A DNA stretch of 64,000 bases from assembly GCA_964503665.1 (NCBI GenBank), contig CAZDAR010000004.1, positions 38,028-102,027 on the forward strand, in the 5' to 3' direction. The number at the start of each line of letters is the position of its first letter. Within the stretch, counting starts at the first letter, position 1. Source of the DNA: 40-80 sp964503665 (GTDB taxonomy: Bacteria; Bacteroidota; Bacteroidia; Flavobacteriales_D; Crocinitomicaceae). Of this stretch, positions 1 to 7,075 are shown piece after piece. The position numbers were made by a program, and so were the translations under genes. The notes below the pieces were generated by a model, which saw only the letters and a list, made by a program, of their open reading frames with translations, was not told the origin of the DNA and made no database searches.

Positions 1-165
1 ATAAGACATATAAGAAATTGCTTTAAAGCCGATCCAGAATATGGACAGGGTGTGGCAAAAGCATTGGGTTTATCTATGGATGAGGTAAATAACTTCGATT
101 TGACACCTTATGATAAATGGGCGCCGAAACCAGATGGTAACCTGAATTCTAAATGTCCGAGATAA
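1..165 (+). CDS. C-terminal end of a probable catalase (partial)
   Basis: The window opens inside a plus-strand reading frame of 54 codons that ends with TAA at 163-165. The residues include CFKADPEYGQGVAKALGL followed by a short tail ending in KCPR. This resembles the C-terminal helical end of monofunctional haem catalases, where an Arg/Tyr-rich stretch leads into ADPEYGxxVAxxLGL. The haem-binding and catalytic parts lie outside the window, so neither activity nor subtype can be judged. An FMN-dependent oxidoreductase follows 43 bp downstream on the same strand, which would fit an oxidative-stress pair. The assignment rests on a short stretch of residues only. Confidence 0.6.
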   Translation: MRHIRNCFKADPEYGQGVAKALGLSMDEVNNFDLTPYDKWAPKPDGNLNSKCPR

Positions 166-208
166 AGAAGTTGTAAAAATTTAAAATTAATTATAAATAC
201 AAAATAGT

Positions 209-766
209 ATGAAAAAATATAAAATTGCTGCAATCGTAGGAAGTCTTCGTAAAGAATCCTTTAACTTGAAAACTGCCAAAGCTATGATGGCAATGTCTCC
301 AGAATCATTTGATATGGAACTATTAGATATTTCAGGTCTTCCAATGTTCAATGAAGACTTAGAAGCAAATCCACCAAAAGAATGGGTAGCATTAAAGGAA
401 AAAATTAGTACAGTTGATGGACTTCTATTTTTAACACCTGAATACAATCGTTCTGTACCTGCAGTTTTAAAAAATGCCATTGATGTGGGGTCTCGTCCTT
501 ATGGAAAAAATTCGTGGGACGGAAAACCTGCAGCCATTGTAAGTGTTTCTATTGGGAACATTAGCGGTTTTGGAGCTAATCATCATTTAAGACAGTCGTT
601 AACTTTTGTAAATGTACCAACTATGGCACAGCCAGAAGCATATATAGGTGGTGCTTCTGAACTTTTTGATGACAACGGTAAATTGTCAAACGATTCTACC
701 AAAGGATTCTTGAAGAGCTTTTTGGAAGCCTTTGAAAAGTGGGTTGATATTCATGCAAAAAAGTAG
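209..766 (+). CDS. NADPH-dependent FMN reductase (flavodoxin-fold quinone/chromate reductase family)
   Basis: A 185-residue cytosolic flavoprotein of the NADPH-dependent FMN reductase family (ChrR/YieF/azoreductase-like), which transfers two electrons from NAD(P)H to quinones or similar acceptors. The phosphate-binding loop for FMN is visible near residues 11-19 as GSLRKESFN. The second family signature, TPEYNRSVPAVLKNAID, lies at about residues 75-92 and contacts the flavin ring and the dimer partner. The length is normal for the family, and there is no signal peptide or membrane segment. The ATG at 209 is the only sensible start, immediately before the first beta strand (KYKIAAIVG). It lies directly downstream of the catalase-like gene and may be cotranscribed with it. 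The physiological substrate cannot be told from sequence. Confidence 0.9.
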   Translation: MKKYKIAAIVGSLRKESFNLKTAKAMMAMSPESFDMELLDISGLPMFNEDLEANPPKEWVALKEKISTVDGLLFLTPEYNRSVPAVLKNAIDVGSRPYGKNSWDGKPAAIVSVSIGNISGFGANHHLRQSLTFVNVPTMAQPEAYIGGASELFDDNGKLSNDSTKGFLKSFLEAFEKWVDIHAKK

Positions 767-861
767 AGAAAGTGAAATATTAATAACCTAAAGTTTATCA
801 AACATGAAAAAGAAGTTTGTTAATGCGAAAATTTATCGCAACGAAGCAGCAACTGAAATGA

Positions 862-1596
862 TTGTTGACAATGCCACCTTATGTTTACCCACATTTACAT
901 TTAGATTACGTTTGTACATTATCGGAACTGGGACAAGATGGTGCTTTGGCTATTGATGCAGTGACAGGAATACTTTCCGTAAAAGACAAGTCAATATTCA
1001 ATTATGAATATAATCTGGTAATTACTGCTAAAGTGCAAGCAAGTAATGGAAAACACGATGCAGTTTCAAATGTCACTATTATACTAACGGTTGTTTATGA
1101 AGAACCAACAGTTTTAGTTTCATACAGAGATGGTGGTGTTGTTTTTTGGATGGATCCAATTGACAATTACAAAAGGATGGTTTGTTTTGCAAACGATATT
1201 GTTACGAGTAGTGCCGATTGGGGATGTCAAGATGTGATACTTAGTGGTGCAAATGGTCTAGCAATTGGAACGGGCGCTCAAAATACAAAAGATATTATGG
1301 AGGGATATTCCAGCTCTACTTCTGCGGCATATATCTGTGGAAATTTAGTCTTAAATGCCTTTTCGGATTGGTTTTTACCAAGTCGTGATGAAATGATAGA
1401 GATATACACGAATAAAGTAATGGTTAACGCAACTTCAACCGCAAATAGTGGGGTAATCTTAAGTGAAGATGTATTGTATTGGTCAAGTAGTCAAGCAACT
1501 TATGACAAAGCGTATGATTTCTATTTTAACAATGGAAACACAGAGCCAACTCTTAAGTTAAACGTCTTCTCGGTGCGAGCTGTTAGAGTATTTTAA
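862..1596 (+). pseudogene. Truncated surface protein: partial cadherin-like repeat plus DUF1566 domain
   Basis: The frame holds the end of a cadherin-like repeat at about residues 25-80 (AIDAVTGILSV, then a beta strand ending VSNVTIILTV). A DUF1566-type domain follows at about 85-244, with the typical FSDWFLPSRDEM and VLYWSSSQ motifs and the terminal RAVRVF. Proteins of this type are normally exported adhesin-like or lipoproteins with a signal peptide and more repeats. Here no signal peptide exists, and the first ATG falls inside the repeat. A second ATG at 804 opens a different frame (MKKKFVNAKIYRNEAATEM) that runs out at once. I read this as a 5'-truncated remnant in the accessory stretch before cas13b. 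A short intact gene with an unusual start is less likely. A clear terminator follows. Confidence 0.6.
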
Positions 1597-1626
1597 AAGA
1601 AAAATCCAAAAGTATTTTTATAATCA

Positions 1627-1667
1627 AATCCTCAAAGAGTTAATTCTTTGGGGATTTTGTTTTTTTA
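1627..1667 (+). terminator. Rho-independent terminator after the DUF1566 remnant
   Basis: A 12-bp stem pairs 1627-1638 (AATCCTCAAAGA) with 1645-1656 (TCTTTGGGGATT), with one G-T wobble and a 6-base loop. It is followed by a T-rich run to 1667. It closes transcription of the upstream gene and separates it from the cas13b region. Confidence 0.7.
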
Positions 1668-1795
1668 TACTATTCGTTTTTCAAAAGCGAGCTTTGTCGT
1701 GAAAGGAGATCGAAAGATTAAGGTGAAGGTGATTTGTAGGTGATTTGGATAGGAAGGAATAGTATTTACGCAACCGTCTTTGTTGTATAATACCA

Positions 1796-1972
1796 TTACA
1801 AGTTCAGATGCGGAAACTGTTTTCGATGCTTTTCTAGAATCCTGATATGCGAAATAACTTTACCCTCAGTTTCTTGTTGTAAGCCTTTGACTATTTTATA
1901 TTTTACTGCATTAGGAATATCATTCTCCCAATCAGAATCAAGTAGATATTTACGTAGTTTTGATTCGCTCAT
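1796..1972 (-). CDS. Small antitoxin-like ORF (58 aa)
   Basis: The minus strand holds a 58-codon frame from ATG at 1972 to TAA at 1796, beginning MSESKLRKYLLDSDWEND. The second half, with residues KIVKGLQQETEGKVISH, resembles the short helical antitoxin-like proteins of Bacteroidota that read W..IP..VK..I..GL.Q...G..ISH. Those usually pair with a RelE/ParE toxin. No intact toxin frame follows: downstream there is only a short frame of about 41 codons overlapping the stop, which I do not recognise. It is either a solitary antitoxin remnant or an unrelated conserved small protein. The remaining gene-free bases of 1597-2111 hold the terminator and the cas13b promoter region, with nothing else recognisable. 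Confidence 0.4.
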   Translation of the reverse strand: MSESKLRKYLLDSDWENDIPNAVKYKIVKGLQQETEGKVISHIRILEKHRKQFPHLNL

Positions 1973-2057
1973 ATCTCAAAGATAAAGAATAAGCATTTTA
2001 ACTTCTCCAATTTTCAAAAACAATTTCAGCGTTATACACTAATATTATTTCATTTAG

Positions 2058-2065
2058 TAACTTTG
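2058..2065 (+). promoter_or_regulatory. Candidate Bacteroidota -7 element upstream of cas13b
   Basis: TAACTTTG matches the Bacteroidota TAnnTTTG -7 consensus exactly and lies 46 bases before the cas13b start codon. No good TTG was seen at the expected -33 spacing, so the support is moderate. Confidence 0.4.
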
Positions 2066-2111
2066 GAAGAGGATAAAATATTTATCTGAAGAGCTACTAA
2101 TTGAAAAAATT

Positions 2112-2972
2112 ATGAACGAAGAAATTAAAGGACTTGGCGTTTATTATGACCATAGTACCATAAATGACAAACACTATTTCGGAGGATATCTTAATCTTGC
2201 CCAGAATAATATTGATGCTGTTTTTGACGTATTAGCTGAACGTAATCATTTTGATAAAGGAAAAGAAGGTATTTATGGTTTGATTAAAGAGTGCTTTTCT
2301 GATAAAATATCTGATCCAGAATTCAAAACACGAATTGAGTTTTTAAAACAACACTTTCCTGTTGTTCAATACTTAGATAAATATGACGAGGGTAGAGCAT
2401 ATTTCAGGGAAAACCTTATTCAATTAGTAAAGTCGATTGATAAATTACGGGGTTTTTACACACACTATTTTCATAAAGTTATTCCATTTGACGAATCTTT
2501 TTTTGAACTAATTGATTCTATATTTCTTTCAATTGTGATGGAAGTGAAGAAAAATAAAATGAAAGATGATAAAACACGACATCTTTTAAATAAAAATCTA
2601 AAAGAAGAATTAAACCTACTTTTTATTGATAAGAAAGAGAAATTAAAAAAGGATAAAGCCGCGGGTAAAAAGGTAAGTCTAAACGATGTAGATATAAAAA
2701 ATGCTGTTTTAAATGATTCTTTCTATCATTTACTTTATAAAAAAGATGCTGTAAACCAACACTATTCTGCAAAATATGAAGTAGAATCTGAGAATAATAT
2801 TACTATTTCACAAAGTGGTTTATTGTTTTTATTAGGCATGTTCTTGAGTAAAAGAGAAAGTGAAGATTTGCGAAGTCGAGTAAAAGGATTTAAAGGGAAA
2901 ATAATTAAAGAAGGAGAAGAAAGAAAAGCAGTCTTAAGTTCATGGCAACTCATTGGGTTTTTTCTCACCTAG
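2112..2972 (+). CDS. cas13b: Cas13b, N-terminal part (HEPN1); reading frame broken near 2941
   Basis: This is the first part of a type VI-B CRISPR effector, an RNA-guided RNase. The first HEPN domain motif RxxxxH is visible as R113-GFYT-H118 within KLRGFYTHYFH, at the position expected in Cas13b proteins of this size. The text reads as Cas13b up to residue Ser277 (codon 2940-2942). After that the frame turns into an unrelated tail (WQLIGFF) and stops at 2970-2972. A -1 shift at 2942 continues directly into MATHWVFSHLGYKG, a conserved Cas13b segment, in the next frame. Joined this way the protein has 1151 residues, normal for the family. The start at 2112 lies 47 bases after a TAnnTTTG promoter element. 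Whether the break is a real mutation, a base-call error or recoding cannot be decided here. Confidence 0.9.
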   Translation: MNEEIKGLGVYYDHSTINDKHYFGGYLNLAQNNIDAVFDVLAERNHFDKGKEGIYGLIKECFSDKISDPEFKTRIEFLKQHFPVVQYLDKYDEGRAYFRENLIQLVKSIDKLRGFYTHYFHKVIPFDESFFELIDSIFLSIVMEVKKNKMKDDKTRHLLNKNLKEELNLLFIDKKEKLKKDKAAGKKVSLNDVDIKNAVLNDSFYHLLYKKDAVNQHYSAKYEVESENNITISQSGLLFLLGMFLSKRESEDLRSRVKGFKGKIIKEGEERKAVLSSWQLIGFFLT

Positions 2973-5566
2973 GCTATAAAGGAGTGAAACATAGACTAAC
3001 AACAAGTTTCCAACAAGAAGGTTTATTGATTCAAATTATTGATGAATTAAGTAAAGTTCCAGATGAAGTTTATTCGACTTTAGATGAAGAAAAACAAAAT
3101 AGTTTTATTGAAGATATTAATGAATATTTGAAAGAAGGTAAAAAGGTCGAGAGCTTAAATGACTCTTTGGTCGTTCACCCTGTAATTAGGAAACGGTATG
3201 AAGATAAATTCAATTATTTCGTTTTAAGATACTTGGATGAGTTTGCTGAGTTTCCAACACTTCGCTTTCAAATTCACTTAGGAAATTTTGTCCATGATAG
3301 ACGTGAAAAAGAAATAAAAGGAACTCACTTTATAACAGAGCGAGTTGTAAAAGAAAAAATTAAAGTATTTGGGAATCTCTTAGAATTAAGTAATCTAAAA
3401 ACTGATTATGTAACTAAAATTGATGCTGAAAATAGTACTGGTTGGGAGATTTTCCCTAATCCTTCGTACAATTTAGTTTCAAATAACATTCCTATCTTCA
3501 TTAATCTTCAGAAAAGTGGAAATAAAGATGCTAAGATATTATTCGGACAGATTAACCAAATTAAGAGTTCGATTAAAAATGAAACGCGAGGTGAACAAAA
3601 ATCATCCAAAGAACAAATCACTCAGTTAATTGATGAAAAAATTAAAGGTAAAAAATTTGAAAAGACATATATTGGTGAACCTACTGCTTTACTTTCGCTT
3701 AACGAACTGCCAGCTCTTTTGTATGAACTACTTGTAAACAAGAAAACTGGTGAGGAAGTCGAAGAGATAATGATTAACAAACTAATCGAACGATTTGGTG
3801 TCATTCAAAACTACAACAACGATGATAAATTACCTACCTCACAAATCACAAAAAACTTAAGGAAGAGTACAACAGAAGTTCACTATAACATTCCGAAATT
3901 ATGCAATGCTATTGCCAAAGAAATCGCTATTACTAAAGAGAAGATTGCTTTAATCAAAGATAACAGAAGTGATTTAGCGAAACTTGTAAAAGGAAAACCA
4001 ATTCGTAAGTATGTGTTTACGACTAGAGAATTAGGGCAAGAGGCAACTTGGTTAGCCGATGACTTAAAACGATTTATGGCTGTTGAATGTCGTGAAAATC
4101 TGAAAGGATATCAACACAATCAATTACAGCAATCTTTAGCTTTCTTTGAGAAAAAACCAAAAGAAGCATTTGACTTATTAAAAGAAATTTGGAATTTTGA
4201 TAATGAAAAATATAGTTGGAATGCATGGATAAAGCATGCTTTAACTAAATTTAAAAATTTTGATGACCTTTATCATTATTATCTAAAAAATAGAAAAGAA
4301 TTATTTGAGCAATTACTTGTAAACCTTGACTCAAATAAGGACGACAAAAAAGTATTAAGAAAGTTCTTAGAACAACAAAACGTATGGACTCTTTTTTACA
4401 AAAGACTTTATACAATTGATTCACAAGAAAATCAAATTAAAAAACTCTTATCTAAACCACTGGTATTTCCAAGAGGGATTTTTGACGAGAAACCCACATT
4501 TATTCACGGAGAAAAAATAACCATATCACCAAATTTGTTTGCAGATTGGTATGTCTATTCTTATAGCTCTGATCATCAATTTCAACGATTCTATAACTAT
4601 GAAAGAGATTATCAAGAATTATTTGAAAAGGAAATATTAATTGATGAAGAATTCAAGGAGAATAAAAAGCAATTGTCTGGAAGTGAACGTTTTGATTTGT
4701 TTAAGCAAAAACAAGATTTACGAATAAAAAAAGTAAAAACACAAGACCTCTTTTTAAAATTAATTGTAGATGATGTCTATCAAAAAATATTTGGTAATTC
4801 CGTAGAGTTATCGTTAGTAGATTTTTACTTGACGCAAGAAGAACGGTTAAAAAAGGATAGAGAAGCATATCAACAAAGTCAAAAACAAGAAGGAGACAAA
4901 TCAGGTAATATTTTGAATGACAAATTTATTTGGAGTAAACCTATACCATATAAAGAAGGACAAATAAATGAGCCAAATGTGAAGTTGAAAGACATTGGTA
5001 AGTTCAAGCATTTCTTAAAAAATGAAAAAGTTGTAAAATTATTGTCTTATGATTCCACTAAAATATGGTCAAAACAGATGTTGGATGATGAATTAATGCT
5101 AAAACCAGATTCTTATGAAGTTATTCGAAGAGAGCATTTACTGAAAGATATCCATAAACTTGAAAAAGTAATTTTAGAGAATTCTAGCTTTGATGGAATA
5201 ACACACCCTGACAAATTTGAGCAAAAGAAAAATCCTAATTTCAAGTATTATATGGTGAATGGCTTTCTAAGGAAACTAGATTTGGCAAATGAAGATGAGT
5301 TGAAGTGGTTACTTAATCTCAATGAAAAAACATTTGAAGAAGTAACTCTTGAAGATTTGAAATGTAGATCAGAAATAGTTTGTAAAACTTTCCTACTTAT
5401 TTTAATTAGAAATAAATTTGCCCATAACCAATTACCTAATAAAATTCATTTCAATTTACTCAAACAATACATTACTAAAAGCGATGAAGGCAAGTCATAC
5501 ATTTATACCATATTGGATTTTGTTATTCAAACAACAACTGAGTTTAAGGAAAAACTAAGAAACTAA
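2942..5566 (+). CDS. cas13b: Cas13b, C-terminal part (HEPN2); continuation in the -1 frame
   Basis: The remaining 874 residues of Cas13b begin at the ATG of the conserved segment MATHWVFSHLGYKG, which is followed by IIDELSKVPDEVY, another Cas13b hallmark. Near the C terminus lies the second HEPN RNase motif: R823-NKFA-H828 in this frame, or R1100/H1105 in the repaired protein. Both catalytic Arg/His pairs are therefore present, and the only damage seen is the single frame break. This ATG is internal in the ancestral protein and has no close ribosome-binding sequence. An AAGGAG about 26-32 bases upstream is too far, so independent translation of this half is unlikely but not excluded. The array begins about 97 bases after the stop, on the same strand. 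No csx27, csx28, cas1 or cas2 lies nearby. Confidence 0.92.
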   Translation: MATHWVFSHLGYKGVKHRLTTSFQQEGLLIQIIDELSKVPDEVYSTLDEEKQNSFIEDINEYLKEGKKVESLNDSLVVHPVIRKRYEDKFNYFVLRYLDEFAEFPTLRFQIHLGNFVHDRREKEIKGTHFITERVVKEKIKVFGNLLELSNLKTDYVTKIDAENSTGWEIFPNPSYNLVSNNIPIFINLQKSGNKDAKILFGQINQIKSSIKNETRGEQKSSKEQITQLIDEKIKGKKFEKTYIGEPTALLSLNELPALLYELLVNKKTGEEVEEIMINKLIERFGVIQNYNNDDKLPTSQITKNLRKSTTEVHYNIPKLCNAIAKEIAITKEKIALIKDNRSDLAKLVKGKPIRKYVFTTRELGQEATWLADDLKRFMAVECRENLKGYQHNQLQQSLAFFEKKPKEAFDLLKEIWNFDNEKYSWNAWIKHALTKFKNFDDLYHYYLKNRKELFEQLLVNLDSNKDDKKVLRKFLEQQNVWTLFYKRLYTIDSQENQIKKLLSKPLVFPRGIFDEKPTFIHGEKITISPNLFADWYVYSYSSDHQFQRFYNYERDYQELFEKEILIDEEFKENKKQLSGSERFDLFKQKQDLRIKKVKTQDLFLKLIVDDVYQKIFGNSVELSLVDFYLTQEERLKKDREAYQQSQKQEGDKSGNILNDKFIWSKPIPYKEGQINEPNVKLKDIGKFKHFLKNEKVVKLLSYDSTKIWSKQMLDDELMLKPDSYEVIRREHLLKDIHKLEKVILENSSFDGITHPDKFEQKKNPNFKYYMVNGFLRKLDLANEDELKWLLNLNEKTFEEVTLEDLKCRSEIVCKTFLLILIRNKFAHNQLPNKIHFNLLKQYITKSDEGKSYIYTILDFVIQTTTEFKEKLRN

Positions 5567-5663
5567 AAAAGAAAATTCGTTCATTGACATTGGTAAGTAA
5601 ATATCGTTTTTAAAATCAAAAATCTGCTTTGCCCATCTATTTATAAGAGTTTGCAACCACATG
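5567..5663 (+). promoter_or_regulatory. Probable CRISPR leader
   Basis: A 97-base AT-rich stretch lies between the cas13b stop and the first repeat, on the side where the repeats are uniform. The sequence assembly breaks just inside the first repeat, which would fit variable leader-proximal spacers. No clear TAnnTTTG promoter was found; AGAGTTTG at 5646-5653 is only a partial match. Leader identity is inferred from position. Confidence 0.5.
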
Positions 5664-5854
5664 GTTGTAACTGCTCTTATTTTGAAGGGTAAACACAACN
5701 NNNNNNNNNNNNNNNNNNNNNNNNNNNNNNNNNNNNNNNNNNNNNNNNNNNNNNNNNNNNNNNNNNNNNNNNNNNNNNNNNNNNNNNNNNNNNNNNNNNA
5801 AGAGTTTGCAACCACATGGTTGTAACTGCTCTTATTTTGAAGGGTAAACACAAC
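5645..5854 (+). repeat. 55-base direct duplication flanking the gap (assembly overlap)
   Basis: Positions 5645-5699 and 5800-5854 are the same 55 bases: 19 bases of leader end followed by one full 36-bp repeat. A length of exactly 55 suggests contig overlap at k=55 rather than a biological duplication. Confidence 0.8.
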
Positions 5855-6515
5855 CATCCGCTGTTGTTTCGATTGGAAAATTCAGTTGTAACTGCTCTTA
5901 TTTTGAAGGGTAAACACAACCTGTTGCAAAGTGAGGAACGAGCCTGCAAGTTGTAACTGCTCTTATTTTGAAGGGTAAACACAACTTGTAGGGCGTTCCG
6001 ATTAAATACCCGTCTAGTTGTAACTGCTCTTATTTTGAAGGGTAAACACAACCATTGTCTGTGAGGCTTTCGCACCAATCAGGTTGTAACTGCTCTTATT
6101 TTGAAGGGTAAACACAACCAGACGTTGAGACATCATTTATGTTTATCTGTTGTAACTGCTCTTATTTTGAAGGGTAAACACAACAGTTGAAGGTGCTGAA
6201 TTGTATGGTGTCAATGTTGTAACTGCTCTTATTTTGAAGGGTAAACACAACAGCCATTCCGAAATTTCTATTTTAGCTTTTGTTGTAACTGCTCTTATTT
6301 TGAAGGGTAAACACAACACAATCTAACCGCTCAACATTCGGTAATTCGTTGTAACTACTCTTATTTTGAAGGGTAAACACAACTGATTTGTGGCACACGG
6401 TTAAAGAATGGGCGTTGTAACTGCTCTTATTTTGAAGGGTAAACACAACCTACCGTTTCAGGTTCAAATTCTTGTATAAGTTGTAACTGCTCTTATTTTG
6501 AAGGGTAAACACAAC
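5664..6515 (+). CRISPR. Type VI-B CRISPR array, 36-bp repeats with about 30-bp spacers
   Basis: Twelve copies of a 36-bp repeat start at 5664, 5819, 5885, 5950, 6017, 6083, 6149, 6216, 6282, 6348, 6414 and 6480. The repeat starts GTTGTAACTGCTC, has TTTTGAAGGG in the middle and ends in CACAAC. The ten complete spacers are 29-31 bases, mostly 30. The ends GTTGT/ACAAC are complementary, and positions 9-15 pair with 22-28, giving the hairpin expected of Cas13b crRNA. The design is that of known type VI-B repeats, such as the one I recall from Bergeyella zoohelcum. All copies are identical except the one at 6348, which has A instead of G at repeat position 10. The first copy is probably an assembly duplicate of the second, so the real visible array is 11 repeats and 10 spacers, unless the gap hides more. 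Confidence 0.97.
5700..5799. other. Scaffold gap of exactly 100 N inside the array
   Basis: One hundred undetermined bases. The 55 bases before it (5645-5699) and the 55 bases after it (5800-5854) are identical. This is what a de Bruijn assembler leaves when two contigs share a terminal k-mer. The gap length is therefore a placeholder, not a measured distance. Confidence 0.95.
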
Positions 6516-6583
6516 TTTTTAGCTTAATACAATCTCACAATTCCCCACGTCCAACCAATCAAATTAATCCTTATCTTTACATT

Positions 6584-6973
6584 ATGAAAAGGTTTTTGGT
6601 TATATCATTTCTGTTTGTCTTTATAGGTGCTACTACAGCATTTGGCGAACTATTGAAATTACCAGCGCTGATTCATCATTATAGTGAGCATATTCAAGAT
6701 GAAAAAAATGACTATTTTTCATTCTTTGATTTCTTAGCGGAACATTATGCGGGAGATATAAACCATTCTGATATTCATCATGATCACGATGATTTACCTT
6801 TTAAAACGATCAACTCACATATTGCTCAGGTTCTGATCATCGTTCCACAATCGACCTATCATTTTCAACAAGTTATTTCTGTAAGGTCTATTTTAAAAGT
6901 GGTCATTCACACGCAACAGAACTATTCTAACACGCATCTAGATAGCATTTGGCAACCGCCTCGCTTTAGTTAA
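6584..6973 (+). CDS. Exported His-rich protein at the head of a metal-efflux operon
   Basis: A 129-residue protein with an N-terminal signal peptide (residues about 1-20, MKRFLVISFLFVFIG then a small-residue cleavage region). The middle is His/Asp-rich (HHYSEH, then HSDIHHDHDD at about 66-75), and the end (IWQPPRFS) is short and conserved-looking. Small His-rich exported proteins of this kind precede CzcA/CusA-type pumps in Bacteroidota. They are presumed to bind or sense the metal in the periplasm, though no function is established. The CzcA gene starts 102 bp downstream on the same strand. The CRISPR array ends 68 bp upstream, so the gene probably has its own promoter: TATCTTTA near 6571 is a one-mismatch -7 element. 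Confidence 0.7.
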   Translation: MKRFLVISFLFVFIGATTAFGELLKLPALIHHYSEHIQDEKNDYFSFFDFLAEHYAGDINHSDIHHDHDDLPFKTINSHIAQVLIIVPQSTYHFQQVISVRSILKVVIHTQQNYSNTHLDSIWQPPRFS

Positions 6974-7075
6974 TCATTCACTTTTTTATTGCAAAAAAGC
7001 TAGTTGCTTAATGCATTTTAAGTGTTCTATACTTAAATTTATAGAATACAATCATGAACGATTAACTAAACAAAT

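Noticed and set aside
2955..2965. Slippery T-run near the cas13b break as a programmed -1 frameshift site
   Set aside because: Slippage there would skip the conserved MATHWVF residues encoded in the second frame, and the P-site re-pairing would be mismatched. A one-base deletion or error at 2941-2942 explains the data better.
2762..3804. Minus-strand frames inside cas13b
   Set aside because: They lie opposite a clearly recognisable Cas13b frame and have no recognisable protein features.
5555..6078. Minus-strand frames across the CRISPR array that translate to repeated CLPFKIRAVTT units
   Set aside because: The repeat plus spacer period is about 66 bases, a multiple of 3, so the repeats leave a frame open on the opposite strand. 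These are artefacts of the array, and the frames also run through the N gap.
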